DNA of 27,270 nt from Emcibacteraceae bacterium (GTDB lineage: Bacteria > Pseudomonadota > Alphaproteobacteria > Sphingomonadales > Emcibacteraceae). The position numbers and the translations under genes are program-made. The notes under the pieces were generated by a model. The model saw nothing but the letters and a program-made list of their open reading frames with translations. It did no database searches and was not told the origin of the DNA. Of this stretch, positions 16,564 through 24,284 are shown in pieces. Where the stretch lies: positions 1 through 27,270 of the forward strand of contig JAESUD010000133.1 of NCBI GenBank assembly GCA_016763335.1. The letters run 5' to 3'. Within the stretch, counting starts at the first letter, position 1. Each line of letters opens with the position of its first letter.

Positions 16564-17019
16564 TTATATTTCCGGAAATTGGTTGGTTTGTCTTAATGCT
16601 TCACCCAAAACCATAGCCGCAGAAAGAGCAATATTCAATGATCTTGTCTTTGGTGTCATGGGAATAAGCAGCCTATGGTCGGCGCGGTTGTGCACATCTT
16701 CTGGTACTCCTGCACTTTCGCGACCAAGCAGTAAAATGTCGTCTTCTTTAAATTTAAAATCTGTGTAAGGCATTGCTGCCTTGGTGCTTAACAGGATAAT
16801 ACGTCTATTTTCAATAGTTTCTAGAAACGTTTCCCAGCTTAGATGACGGGTAATTTTACTTTGATCAATATAATCCATTCCGGCTCTACGAAATGATTTT
16901 TCACCAAACGGAAAACCGCATGGTTCAATAATATGAACCGTTACATCCAGACAGGCGGCCATACGAATGATTGTGCCGGTATTCGGCGGAATGTCAGGTT
17001 GGTATAGGGCTATATGCAT
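16564..17019 (-). CDS. trmL: tRNA (cytidine/uridine-2'-O-)-methyltransferase, TrmL-like
   Basis: 151-residue SPOUT-class methyltransferase that, in E. coli, 2'-O-methylates nucleotide 34 of leucine tRNAs. Starting at MHIALYQ, family motifs are P-D-I-P-P-N-T-G at 8-15, L-G-R-E-S-A-G-V-P and the C-terminal knot segment with [10 protein letters not shown] longer open frame begins at a TTG (17067) but adds a hydrophobic, non-family N-terminus, so the ATG at 17019 is preferred; its ribosome site is weak. It heads an operon with hemF (five-base gap) and the hydrolase. Confidence 0.9.
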   Translation of the reverse strand: MHIALYQPDIPPNTGTIIRMAACLDVTVHIIEPCGFPFGEKSFRRAGMDYIDQSKITRHLSWETFLETIENRRIILLSTKAAMPYTDFKFKEDDILLLGRESAGVPEDVHNRADHRLLIPMTPKTRSLNIALSAAMVLGEALRQTNQFPEI

Positions 17020-17082
17020 AAATATTATTTTAACGGATATGACAAAAAAATGGAAAGGTATTCTCAAGAAGTTTTTAAAGGC

Positions 17083-17120
17083 AAAATAAAACAGGACGAA
17101 CTTTTAAAGTTCGCCCTGTT
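17083..17120 (-). terminator. Rho-independent terminator of the third MalY-like gene
   Basis: Reading the - strand, AACAGG and CGAACTTT arms pair with AAAGTTCG and CCTGTT, with one mismatch and a tiny loop, followed by TTTTATTTT. It lies just after the stop of the MalY-like gene and before trmL, separating the two transcription units. Confidence 0.85.
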
Positions 17121-17143
17121 CAAATTTTAAAATCAAATGGTTT

Positions 17144-18547
17144 TTAAATTTCGTTTATTGCTTTTTCTATATTTTCTAAAGCTTTAACAAGTTTCTTACG
17201 GGTGGTGCCCAAGTTCATTCTCATAAAACCTGCGCCGCCTTTGCCGTAATGTTCCCCGGCATTAATATTGACACCGGCATGTTCAACAAACCATGTTTGA
17301 AGCCAATCACCAGTATCAACATGTTTAATGCTCTTAACGCCGAAAAAGTCAGTAACCATAACTTTGTTTTCAATGTTATAGGCCGTTTCATCAGCGGCTT
17401 TCTTTTTCGCACCAAGCAAATCAATAAGCGCATTACAATCAATCCAAGTAAGATATGTACCCTCATGAACTTTATATTTCATAAGCGGAATTTTTTCGGC
17501 GAGGGTTTTCTCAAGATATTTGGAATTTCCATCAATATATGAACGCATATCATCCATATAACCAGCACCATCTTTGTATGCTGCATTGGCGGCCACTGTG
17601 CCGGTAATATTCATTAAAAATCTCAAATGCCCGGCATCAACAACTTTTTTCATATATTCCGTATTATCAGAGAACATATAAGCGGTTCTGAACGAGGCCA
17701 GATTAAATGATTTACTTGTTGATTTTAAAGTAATGCTGTTCATGGCATATTCTTCACCAAGTGATGCATATGGCACATATTTTGTATGATTATTAACGAA
17801 ATCACAATGAATTTCATCGGCAATAACCAACACATCGTTTTTGTTACAGATGTCGCCCATTTTTCTCATCTCATCTGCTGTCCAGCAGTTGCCTGTTGGG
17901 TTATGCGGGTTACATAGTATTAGTTGTCTTGCCCCGTCAGCAATATGTTTTTCAAGATCGTCAAAATCAATTTCATAGCGGCCATTCACTAACTTCATTT
18001 CATTTTGTGCCGTATGCATATGTTCTGCATCCATGACCATAAAGAAACTGCTGTAACCTGGTGTTTGCATAATGATTTTATCACCAGGTTTACCGAACGC
18101 TCTTAAAATACTTGCAACGCCGTCGAGTACACCTAAGCAGTTTTGAATTGTGCCTTTAGGCACTACTTGATTATAACGTTCTTTATTCCATGCAATAATA
18201 TTATCTAAATAATCGGATGGTGGTGATTCATAACCCCAGTTTTCATGGTCAAAGCGTTCTTTAAGCGCGGCGGTAATTTGTGGCATGGTTCTAAAATCCA
18301 TGTCGGCAACGCCCATTGGAATTTCAACTTTAAATGGCGCGTATTGTGCATTGATCGCGTCCCATTTAAAATTATTAAAACCAACTCTGTTATATTCTTC
18401 ATTAAGATCATAAGACATTGACATGCTTGACGTTTGTCCTAAACCGCCCGCGATTGCTTTTGTTGATCCAAGGGCGCCAAATAATGTTGTGGCCCCAACC
18501 CCTTTCATAAATAAGCGTCTGTCAACGCCCTGTTTATTTTTAATCAT
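17144..18547 (-). CDS. Tat-exported MalY/PatB-like PLP-dependent enzyme (third copy)
   Basis: 467-residue fold-type I PLP enzyme, a more distant paralogue of the pair at the left end. ATACGGAGGAAAAA before ATG fixes the start. The Tat signal has DRRLFMK at 9-15, then a Gly/Ala-rich hydrophobic stretch ending K-A-I-A near residue 33. Catalytic residues by count are Asn213 area in N-P-H-N-P-T-G, Asp244 in A-D-E-I-H-C-D, the PLP-lysine Lys279 in S-T-S-K-S-F-N (identical to MalY in K-S-F-N) and Arg443 in G-F-M-R-M-N. It keeps the MalY-typical Y-L-T-W near 365. A roughly 50-residue lysine-rich stretch at about 375-415 lengthens it compared with MalY. No RidA gene is adjacent, unlike the first locus. 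Substrate unknown; C-S lyase is the leading guess. It is divergent from selO. Confidence 0.92.
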   Translation of the reverse strand: MIKNKQGVDRRLFMKGVGATTLFGALGSTKAIAGGLGQTSSMSMSYDLNEEYNRVGFNNFKWDAINAQYAPFKVEIPMGVADMDFRTMPQITAALKERFDHENWGYESPPSDYLDNIIAWNKERYNQVVPKGTIQNCLGVLDGVASILRAFGKPGDKIIMQTPGYSSFFMVMDAEHMHTAQNEMKLVNGRYEIDFDDLEKHIADGARQLILCNPHNPTGNCWTADEMRKMGDICNKNDVLVIADEIHCDFVNNHTKYVPYASLGEEYAMNSITLKSTSKSFNLASFRTAYMFSDNTEYMKKVVDAGHLRFLMNITGTVAANAAYKDGAGYMDDMRSYIDGNSKYLEKTLAEKIPLMKYKVHEGTYLTWIDCNALIDLLGAKKKAADETAYNIENKVMVTDFFGVKSIKHVDTGDWLQTWFVEHAGVNINAGEHYGKGGAGFMRMNLGTTRKKLVKALENIEKAINEI

Positions 18548-18779
18548 TTTTTCCTCCGTATATAATAAATTATAATATTTTTTGTTATTAATTATTAGCT
18601 ATAAATTTTCATTTTCAGTGCATAATAATGCACTAATTCTTTCCAAATTAAATTTAAGCCTTTAATGTATATTTTATTTTTCGGGAAATGTAAAATCTGA
18701 ACATAATAAGTGTCAGGTAATTAGATTATCTTGTTATAATTGTATGATTTAATATACTGGTTTAATAAATTACTCTTTA

Positions 18780-20264
18780 ATGGATGAGATAGATTTGCCC
18801 CAATTGAAATTTGATAATTCTTATGTCCGCCTGCCGGATAACTTCTATGCAAAAGTGGAACCTGATCAGCCAACAAATCCCGGACTAATAAGGATAAATA
18901 CAAAACTTGCCGAGCTTTTAGGGCTTGATTTGGATTGGTTAAATTCTGACGCGGGACTGGCAATGTTATCGGGGCAGAAATTGCCAGATGGCGCTGAGCC
19001 GATTGCCATGGCATATGCAGGGCATCAATTTGGTGGATGGTCGCCAACGCTTGGTGATGGGCGGGCGTTATTAATTGGTGAAATAATATCACAAGATGGT
19101 ATCCGGCGCGATATTCAGCTTAAAGGGTCAGGGCAGACGCCTTTTTCAAGGCAAGGTGACGGTAAATCCGCATTAGGGCCAGTAATGCGCGAATATATCG
19201 TCAGTGAGGCCATGGCGGCACTTGGTGTGCCAACAACACGGGCGCTAGCGGCGGTGACAACCGGGGATATGGTGTTTAGGAACGGTATGGAACCAGGGGG
19301 TATTTTAACGCGTGTGGCGCAAAGTCATGTCAGAATAGGGACTTTCCAATATTTCTACGCCCGCGAGGACAATGGCGCGGTAAAAACATTGGCAGATTAT
19401 GTCATCAAACGTCATTATCCTGACGCAAATAAAAGTGATAATCCTTATGCTAAAATGCTCAGTTTAATTGTTGAGCGCCAAGCAAAGTTAATAGCAAAAT
19501 GGATGTCGTTAGGGTTTATTCACGGGGTGATGAATACGGATAATATGCAAATTGCCGGTGAAACCATTGATTATGGCCCCTGTGCATTCATGGATGTTTT
19601 CCACCCTGAAACTGTTTTTAGTTCCATCGACCGTAATGGACGATACAGCTGGGCAAATCAGTCAAATATTGGGAAATGGAATTTATTACGTTTGGCAGAT
19701 ACGTTATTACCAATAATTGATGACGATATTGAGCGGGCAAAAGTCATCGCAGAAGAAGGTATCGGCAAATTTGATAATATCTTCGAAAAAACGATTTCAA
19801 GTTTATTTAACTTAAAACTGGGATTGTTGAATGCTAATGAAAATCAACATGACTTAATTAAGATGACATTTGAAATGATGACGAAAAATGAGGTTGATTT
19901 TACCTTGTTCTTTAGGCACCTGACAAAAGTTGCTGATGGGGGTTCAACAGAAATATTATGCAGCTTATTTAATGATCCAAAGGACTGCGAAGATTGGCTT
20001 GTTATATGGCGAGAATATATTTCAAAGGAAAACACTGACCCAAATGAACGTTTAAAAATAATGCGCGCAAATAACCCCGTTTTAATTCCCCGCAATCACC
20101 GCATTGCCGAAGCAATTAAAGCCGGTGAGGGTGGTGATTTTGAGATGTTCCATAAGTTGGTCGATGCCTATAAAAAACCATTCGATGAACAGCCTGAATA
20201 TACAGAATTAGAAAAGGCGCCAACGAAAGACGAAATTGTCCATGAAACCTTTTGTGGTACGTAA
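18780..20264 (+). CDS. selO: SelO/YdiU protein AMPylase (non-selenocysteine)
   Basis: 494-residue SelO family pseudokinase, which transfers AMP from ATP to protein Ser/Thr/Tyr in redox-linked regulation. Recognisable segments are Y-A-G-H-Q-F-G at 79-85, G-D-G-R at 92-95, Q-L-K-G-S-G at 113-118, the catalytic H-G-V-M-N-T-D-N at 248-255 and the metal-binding D-Y-G-P at 264-267. The C-terminus ends in C-G-T, a Cys near the end as in bacterial homologues that replace the eukaryotic selenocysteine. Another Cys (268) follows D-Y-G-P. No ribosome site is visible before the ATG, though a TATAAT hexamer lies at 18735-18740, about 40 bases upstream. It converges on the MipA-like gene with a 22-base gap. 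Confidence 0.92.
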   Translation: MDEIDLPQLKFDNSYVRLPDNFYAKVEPDQPTNPGLIRINTKLAELLGLDLDWLNSDAGLAMLSGQKLPDGAEPIAMAYAGHQFGGWSPTLGDGRALLIGEIISQDGIRRDIQLKGSGQTPFSRQGDGKSALGPVMREYIVSEAMAALGVPTTRALAAVTTGDMVFRNGMEPGGILTRVAQSHVRIGTFQYFYAREDNGAVKTLADYVIKRHYPDANKSDNPYAKMLSLIVERQAKLIAKWMSLGFIHGVMNTDNMQIAGETIDYGPCAFMDVFHPETVFSSIDRNGRYSWANQSNIGKWNLLRLADTLLPIIDDDIERAKVIAEEGIGKFDNIFEKTISSLFNLKLGLLNANENQHDLIKMTFEMMTKNEVDFTLFFRHLTKVADGGSTEILCSLFNDPKDCEDWLVIWREYISKENTDPNERLKIMRANNPVLIPRNHRIAEAIKAGEGGDFEMFHKLVDAYKKPFDEQPEYTELEKAPTKDEIVHETFCGT

Positions 20265-20286
20265 TTGGCGTTTGGGTATATAGAGT

Positions 20287-21093
20287 TTAAAAAGTATAGG
20301 CCGCGCCGAGTATAAAACCGTAATCTAATTGTCGTTCAATGGCGGGATTGTCAAGTATCATTGTGTCAAGAACAGCGAGTTGGGCACCAAGAAGGCTGCT
20401 CCAGTTGTCGTCAAATTTGTAAATATGTATAATTCCGGCACTATAATTAATCACTGGTTTGGTGATCGTATAGGGTTGAAGCACGACTTCTTCCATATTT
20501 AAAAGCATTTTATTGGTGACTTGTTGCGAAATGCCCCATAAATAATTTGCCATTTTTTGATCTTGCCAAGTCATGGTAAGTCTGGGGATGACAATTGATT
20601 TTTTTGAGTTACTCAAAAATGTAAAACTATATGCAATGCTGACCTCTTTACCGTCGGAGGCGCCAGTTACATCTTGTGAAAATGATAATGCCATTGCGCC
20701 AAATGGATGTTGATAGCCGCCTTTAAACCCCGCATCGACGGAAAATTTCCGCCTTGAATCACCGGGTCTCATTCTAGCACCAATAAAACCATCAACGAAA
20801 AAACCACCTTTATAGGGATTGTCGACGTGTTTAATATGATAGCCAGCTTTAAGTTCACGAATGAATAAATTTTTACTACTATAATCAATTATTGGAAAAG
20901 GGAATGCTGATATTTTTTCACCTCTAAAGGGTGAGTTTCTGACAATTGTACCAATGCCGACAGACCATTTACCATTTTCATCAAGGAAGAGTTTTTTATA
21001 ATTTAGTAAGCCGGCATCACCCTCTGCCTGTTCTTCGGCGAGAAGTTGAAACGGTAAAAGAGCAATTACCGATATAATAAGTATTTTTTTCAC
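20287..21093 (-). CDS. MipA/OmpV family outer-membrane protein
   Basis: 268-residue barrel of the MipA/OmpV family. A GTG start is preferred: GGAG lies five bases upstream and it begins a clean signal peptide (two Lys, hydrophobic run, cleavage after L-L-A near residue 20). An ATG six codons upstream would place the ribosome site inside the gene. The mature part shows G-I-G-T-I-V-R-N-S-P-F-R-G near the start of the barrel, alternating strands, and ends in A-Y-T-F with a terminal Phe. MipA homologues scaffold murein enzymes in E. coli; other members are of unknown function, so no specific role is claimed. Confidence 0.85.
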   Translation of the reverse strand: MKKILIISVIALLPFQLLAEEQAEGDAGLLNYKKLFLDENGKWSVGIGTIVRNSPFRGEKISAFPFPIIDYSSKNLFIRELKAGYHIKHVDNPYKGGFFVDGFIGARMRPGDSRRKFSVDAGFKGGYQHPFGAMALSFSQDVTGASDGKEVSIAYSFTFLSNSKKSIVIPRLTMTWQDQKMANYLWGISQQVTNKMLLNMEEVVLQPYTITKPVINYSAGIIHIYKFDDNWSSLLGAQLAVLDTMILDNPAIERQLDYGFILGAAYTF

Positions 21094-21168
21094 ATGATCT
21101 CCGGCACTCATAGTGTGATAGTTTCATATGAACGTTAAATGTTGTTTAAAATATGACTAAGGTTTTAA

Positions 21169-21810
21169 TTAAAGGGCATGTCTGAATGTAAAATTATAGC
21201 GGTATTTACCGGTAAGAGGATGATCGAAGTTATCTAGTTTTTTTACCCCGTGGTAATGCCGCCGGGCCGGGCCGCCAAAAATCAATAAATCGCCGGAATT
21301 AAGTGAAATATTTAAGGCTTTACCGCCGCGTGTTTCTCCAAATATTTGAAAAATTGCCGACACGCCAAGCGAAACAGAAACAATTGGTTGCGTAAAATTT
21401 TGCTCATCCTGATCAATATGCGCCGTCAGCCTTACACCTGGTTCATAACGGTTTATAAAACAGCTATCAGCAATAAAATCTTTAAAACCTGCTTTATCCG
21501 CCGCATTTGAAATGATTTTGCTTATATTTTTGGGGATAATAGGCCATGCATTACCGGATAAGGGGTCATTGTTTTCGTATCTGTATCCGCGCCTGTCTGA
21601 ATACCAACCAGCGTCCCCCATGCTAGTGCCAGCAACATTAATTTTTTTACCGCCCGGGGTTATCATATGACGAAAAGGAGCTGTTTCAGCCACCTTCATG
21701 GCTTGATTGAAAAACAGCTCTTCATCAATATACTTTTGAAACAGAAACACCCCGGGGGCGAGTTCTTCCATCTCGGGAGCTATTGCGGTGAAAAGATCAT
21801 TTTGCATCAT
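21169..21810 (-). CDS. alkB: AlkB alpha-ketoglutarate-dependent DNA repair dioxygenase
   Basis: 213-residue AlkB, which oxidatively demethylates 1-methyladenine and 3-methylcytosine in DNA or RNA. The Fe(II) triad is His131 and Asp133 in H-I-D-Q-D-E plus His187 in R-H-Y-H-G, and the 2-oxoglutarate-binding Arg204 and Arg210 lie in R-Y-N-F-T-F-R. These positions equal the E. coli numbering. N-R-Y-x-P-G and I-V-S-V-S-L-G blocks match as well. The first of two adjacent ATGs is used, with GGA ten bases upstream; a longer open frame upstream (to 21915) lies inside the preceding gene and is not family sequence. The start overlaps the stop of the PF09859-type oxygenase by 14 bases, so the two are coupled. 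Confidence 0.95.
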   Translation of the reverse strand: MMQNDLFTAIAPEMEELAPGVFLFQKYIDEELFFNQAMKVAETAPFRHMITPGGKKINVAGTSMGDAGWYSDRRGYRYENNDPLSGNAWPIIPKNISKIISNAADKAGFKDFIADSCFINRYEPGVRLTAHIDQDEQNFTQPIVSVSLGVSAIFQIFGETRGGKALNISLNSGDLLIFGGPARRHYHGVKKLDNFDHPLTGKYRYNFTFRHAL

Positions 21811-22483
21811 GTAATATAATTCCAAGAGTATGTCTTTTGCCAGAATGTATTTTGCTGACGCCGTGACGTAACTTGGCCCTATAATAACCACGCTTTCCAG
21901 ACTTTGGAAACTCATTTACGGCAAAAACTATCGCGTCCCCTTGCTGTAAGTTATGTACATGGGCAACAGACTGCATTCGTGGGCGTTGTTCAATTAATGT
22001 AAACTCGCCGCCATTATACTCATCCGCATCGCTCAACATAATTGCTGCCTGATAAGGAAAATGAACCTCACCATATAAATCTTGATGAAGGGCGTTATAA
22101 TCATCGCTGCCGTATTTAAGGATAAGCGGGGTTGGTCTTGTCTGGCCATGAGCATGGCAAAAGTCAATATATTGTTGATGATTATCAGAATATACATCAT
22201 CCCGCTTTAAACGAGCAGACCAGTTATTGGCGGCGGCAGTTAAATGTTGGTAAAAATATTGCCGCAATTGCGATATTATATTTGGTAGTGGATAGGCATA
22301 GTATTTATATTGCCCGCGACCAAAACTATAGCGAGCCATATCAATTACGCTACGGTATATATCACTTTCGTAATCCGCAATAAGTGTCTCGCATTGCTGG
22401 GTGGGTAAAATACCGGGAATTATTACGAACCCATTTTTTAAAAGCGCGGTTTGTATGCTTTTCCAGTCTAAATTCTCTTGCAT
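21797..22483 (-). CDS. 2-oxoglutarate/Fe(II) oxygenase, PF09859-type
   Basis: 228-residue 2OG-Fe(II) dioxygenase resembling the PF09859 family. The facial triad is His133 and Asp135 in A-L-H-Q-D-L-Y-G and His207 in L-R-H-G-V-S; Arg217 in S-G-K-R-H-T-L-G is the probable 2-oxoglutarate ligand. G-G-E-F-T-L-I-E-Q-R-P-R-M-Q-S at 158-172 is the family's most conserved block. Its substrate is not established; it is often reported near alkylation-repair genes, and here it is directly upstream of, and overlapping, alkB. The start has GGA ten bases upstream. It is divergent from the amidohydrolase pair. Confidence 0.88.
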   Translation of the reverse strand: MQENLDWKSIQTALLKNGFVIIPGILPTQQCETLIADYESDIYRSVIDMARYSFGRGQYKYYAYPLPNIISQLRQYFYQHLTAAANNWSARLKRDDVYSDNHQQYIDFCHAHGQTRPTPLILKYGSDDYNALHQDLYGEVHFPYQAAIMLSDADEYNGGEFTLIEQRPRMQSVAHVHNLQQGDAIVFAVNEFPKSGKRGYYRAKLRHGVSKIHSGKRHTLGIILHDAK

Positions 22484-22583
22484 GTTTTTTTAATCCTATT
22501 ACTCTATTTTTTATAAAAACATGAATGGTAAGGGGGCACTATCCGATTGTTGTTCTTAAATTAAAAACGGATGAAATATAGTA

Positions 22584-24284
22584 ATGAATATCAAGAAATT
22601 AATTGGAATTACGAGCCTTGGTTTGATGGTGGCATCATGCAGTGAAAATGAACAGGTTAAAATGGACACGGCCTGTGAAGCCGCCGACATGGTACTCCAT
22701 AATACGACTATTTATACGGCTAATGACGATCAATGGACCGCAGAAGCGGTCGCTATTCTTGGTGATAAAATAATTTTTGTTGGCTCAAATGCAGATGCAG
22801 GTCTGTATATGTGTGGTGATGCCAAAATAATGGATATGTCTGGTAAATATGTTTTTGCCGGTTTTACAGATAGTCATCAACATCTTGAAGGGGTGGGAAA
22901 ACGGACAAAAACGTTAAGTCTGTTTGGTATTGCTACATTAGCGCAAACTGTATCAGCCATTGAAGAATTTGCCGTTAATGTACCTGACGGCGAATGGGTG
23001 CAAGGACGTGGCTGGATCGAGAGGGAATGGAGCGACGAAGAACGTTTTCTTACCCGTCATGATGTGGATGCATTTACGGCAAATAAGCCACTGTTTATGC
23101 CACGCGCCGACGGTGTATCGGCACTTGTTAATTCGAAAGCACTAGAACTCGCAGGTATTACCAAAGATACGCCAGATCCGGAAGGTGGAAAATTTGAACG
23201 TGACGCCGACGGCACACCAAATGGTTATATTCTTGCCAAAGCTATGGAAATATCCCGCGCAATCATTCCCGCCGAAACACCAGAATATATAAAAGACAGC
23301 CTTATTCGCGGCTTAAACGGTAACGCATCACTTGGTTGGACCCAAACACAAGATGCGGGCATGCCTTATAATATGGTGGAAATTTTAAAGGAAATCCATG
23401 CTGAAGGCAATATGACACACCGGGTTTATGCCGCAATACCCGTGGATGAAGCATGGGATATGCTTGAAAAAGGACGTGAAAAAACCGACGATGATATGTT
23501 TGATGTGCGCGGTATCAAAGTATTTATTGATGGCACGCTCGGTTCACGCGGCGCAGCGCTTATTGAGAATTATTCAGATGCGGATCATAACGGATTTATG
23601 AACCGAACAACCAAGGAAGAGCTAGACCCGATTTTACGGGAAGCCTTAAGAAAAGGCATTCAGATTGAAACCCATGTAATTGGCGACCGGGCAACCAGGT
23701 CATTGCTTAATTGGTACGAAGAAGCATTTAACGCGGTTCCAAAAAGTGAATGGGCATCAGAGGATGTCAGATGGCGGTTAGAGCATGCACAGATCATTCC
23801 GGAGGTTGATCAGCAAAGATTGGTTGATCTTGGCATTATGGTATCCATGCAACCTTCTCATGGCATCGGCGATCTTAATTTTGCACCAGCAAGATTGGGG
23901 GCGGACCGCCTAGGCCATTCATATCCGTGGCAGCAATTAGTCGATAAAGGGTTGATGATTTTAGGTGGATCGGACGCGCCGGTAGAGTTAGGCGACCCGA
24001 GGATTGAATTTTATGCGGCTGTCGCGAGAAAACGCCTTGACGGTACATCTGGTGAAGGGTGGCATCCAGAGCTTGCGGTATCCCGCGAAACGGCCTTAAA
24101 AATGTTTACTATCTGGCCAGCGCATGGCGCATTTCAGGAAAAAATAAGGGGATCGGTCAAGGTTGGTAAATATGCTGATTTTACAATTTTTAACCGTGAT
24201 TGGATGACCATTCCAGAAGCAGATATATTAACATCAGAAAATCTAATGACCATTGTCGGTGGGAAAATTACTTATGAAAAATAA
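22584..24284 (+). CDS. Exported YtcJ-like amidohydrolase, predicted lipoprotein
   Basis: 566-residue amidohydrolase of the Amidohydro_3/YtcJ group (PF07969), whose characterised members hydrolyse N-substituted amides such as formamides. The lipobox is V-A-S-C with Cys19, so it is anchored at the envelope. Metal ligands are His98 and His100 (D-S-H-Q-H), His364 (E-T-H-V-I-G-D), His401 (L-E-H-A-Q) and Asp464 (G-S-D-A-P). A Q-P-S-H motif (423-426) common in this group is intact. The substrate is not known. It overlaps the following paralogue by 11 bases and should be translated with it. The start ATG lacks a strong ribosome site but gives the full signal. Confidence 0.9.
   Translation: MNIKKLIGITSLGLMVASCSENEQVKMDTACEAADMVLHNTTIYTANDDQWTAEAVAILGDKIIFVGSNADAGLYMCGDAKIMDMSGKYVFAGFTDSHQHLEGVGKRTKTLSLFGIATLAQTVSAIEEFAVNVPDGEWVQGRGWIEREWSDEERFLTRHDVDAFTANKPLFMPRADGVSALVNSKALELAGITKDTPDPEGGKFERDADGTPNGYILAKAMEISRAIIPAETPEYIKDSLIRGLNGNASLGWTQTQDAGMPYNMVEILKEIHAEGNMTHRVYAAIPVDEAWDMLEKGREKTDDDMFDVRGIKVFIDGTLGSRGAALIENYSDADHNGFMNRTTKEELDPILREALRKGIQIETHVIGDRATRSLLNWYEEAFNAVPKSEWASEDVRWRLEHAQIIPEVDQQRLVDLGIMVSMQPSHGIGDLNFAPARLGADRLGHSYPWQQLVDKGLMILGGSDAPVELGDPRIEFYAAVARKRLDGTSGEGWHPELAVSRETALKMFTIWPAHGAFQEKIRGSVKVGKYADFTIFNRDWMTIPEADILTSENLMTIVGGKITYEK

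Noticed and set aside
17020..17067. N-terminal extension of trmL from a TTG
   Set aside because: The extension is hydrophobic and not part of the family; the ATG at 17019 matches the usual N-terminus.
18721..19092. 123-codon frame on the - strand over the selO start
   Set aside because: A shadow of selO, with no family resemblance and no ribosome site.
21811..21915. N-terminal extension of alkB
   Set aside because: It lies inside the upstream oxygenase gene in another frame and does not resemble AlkB.
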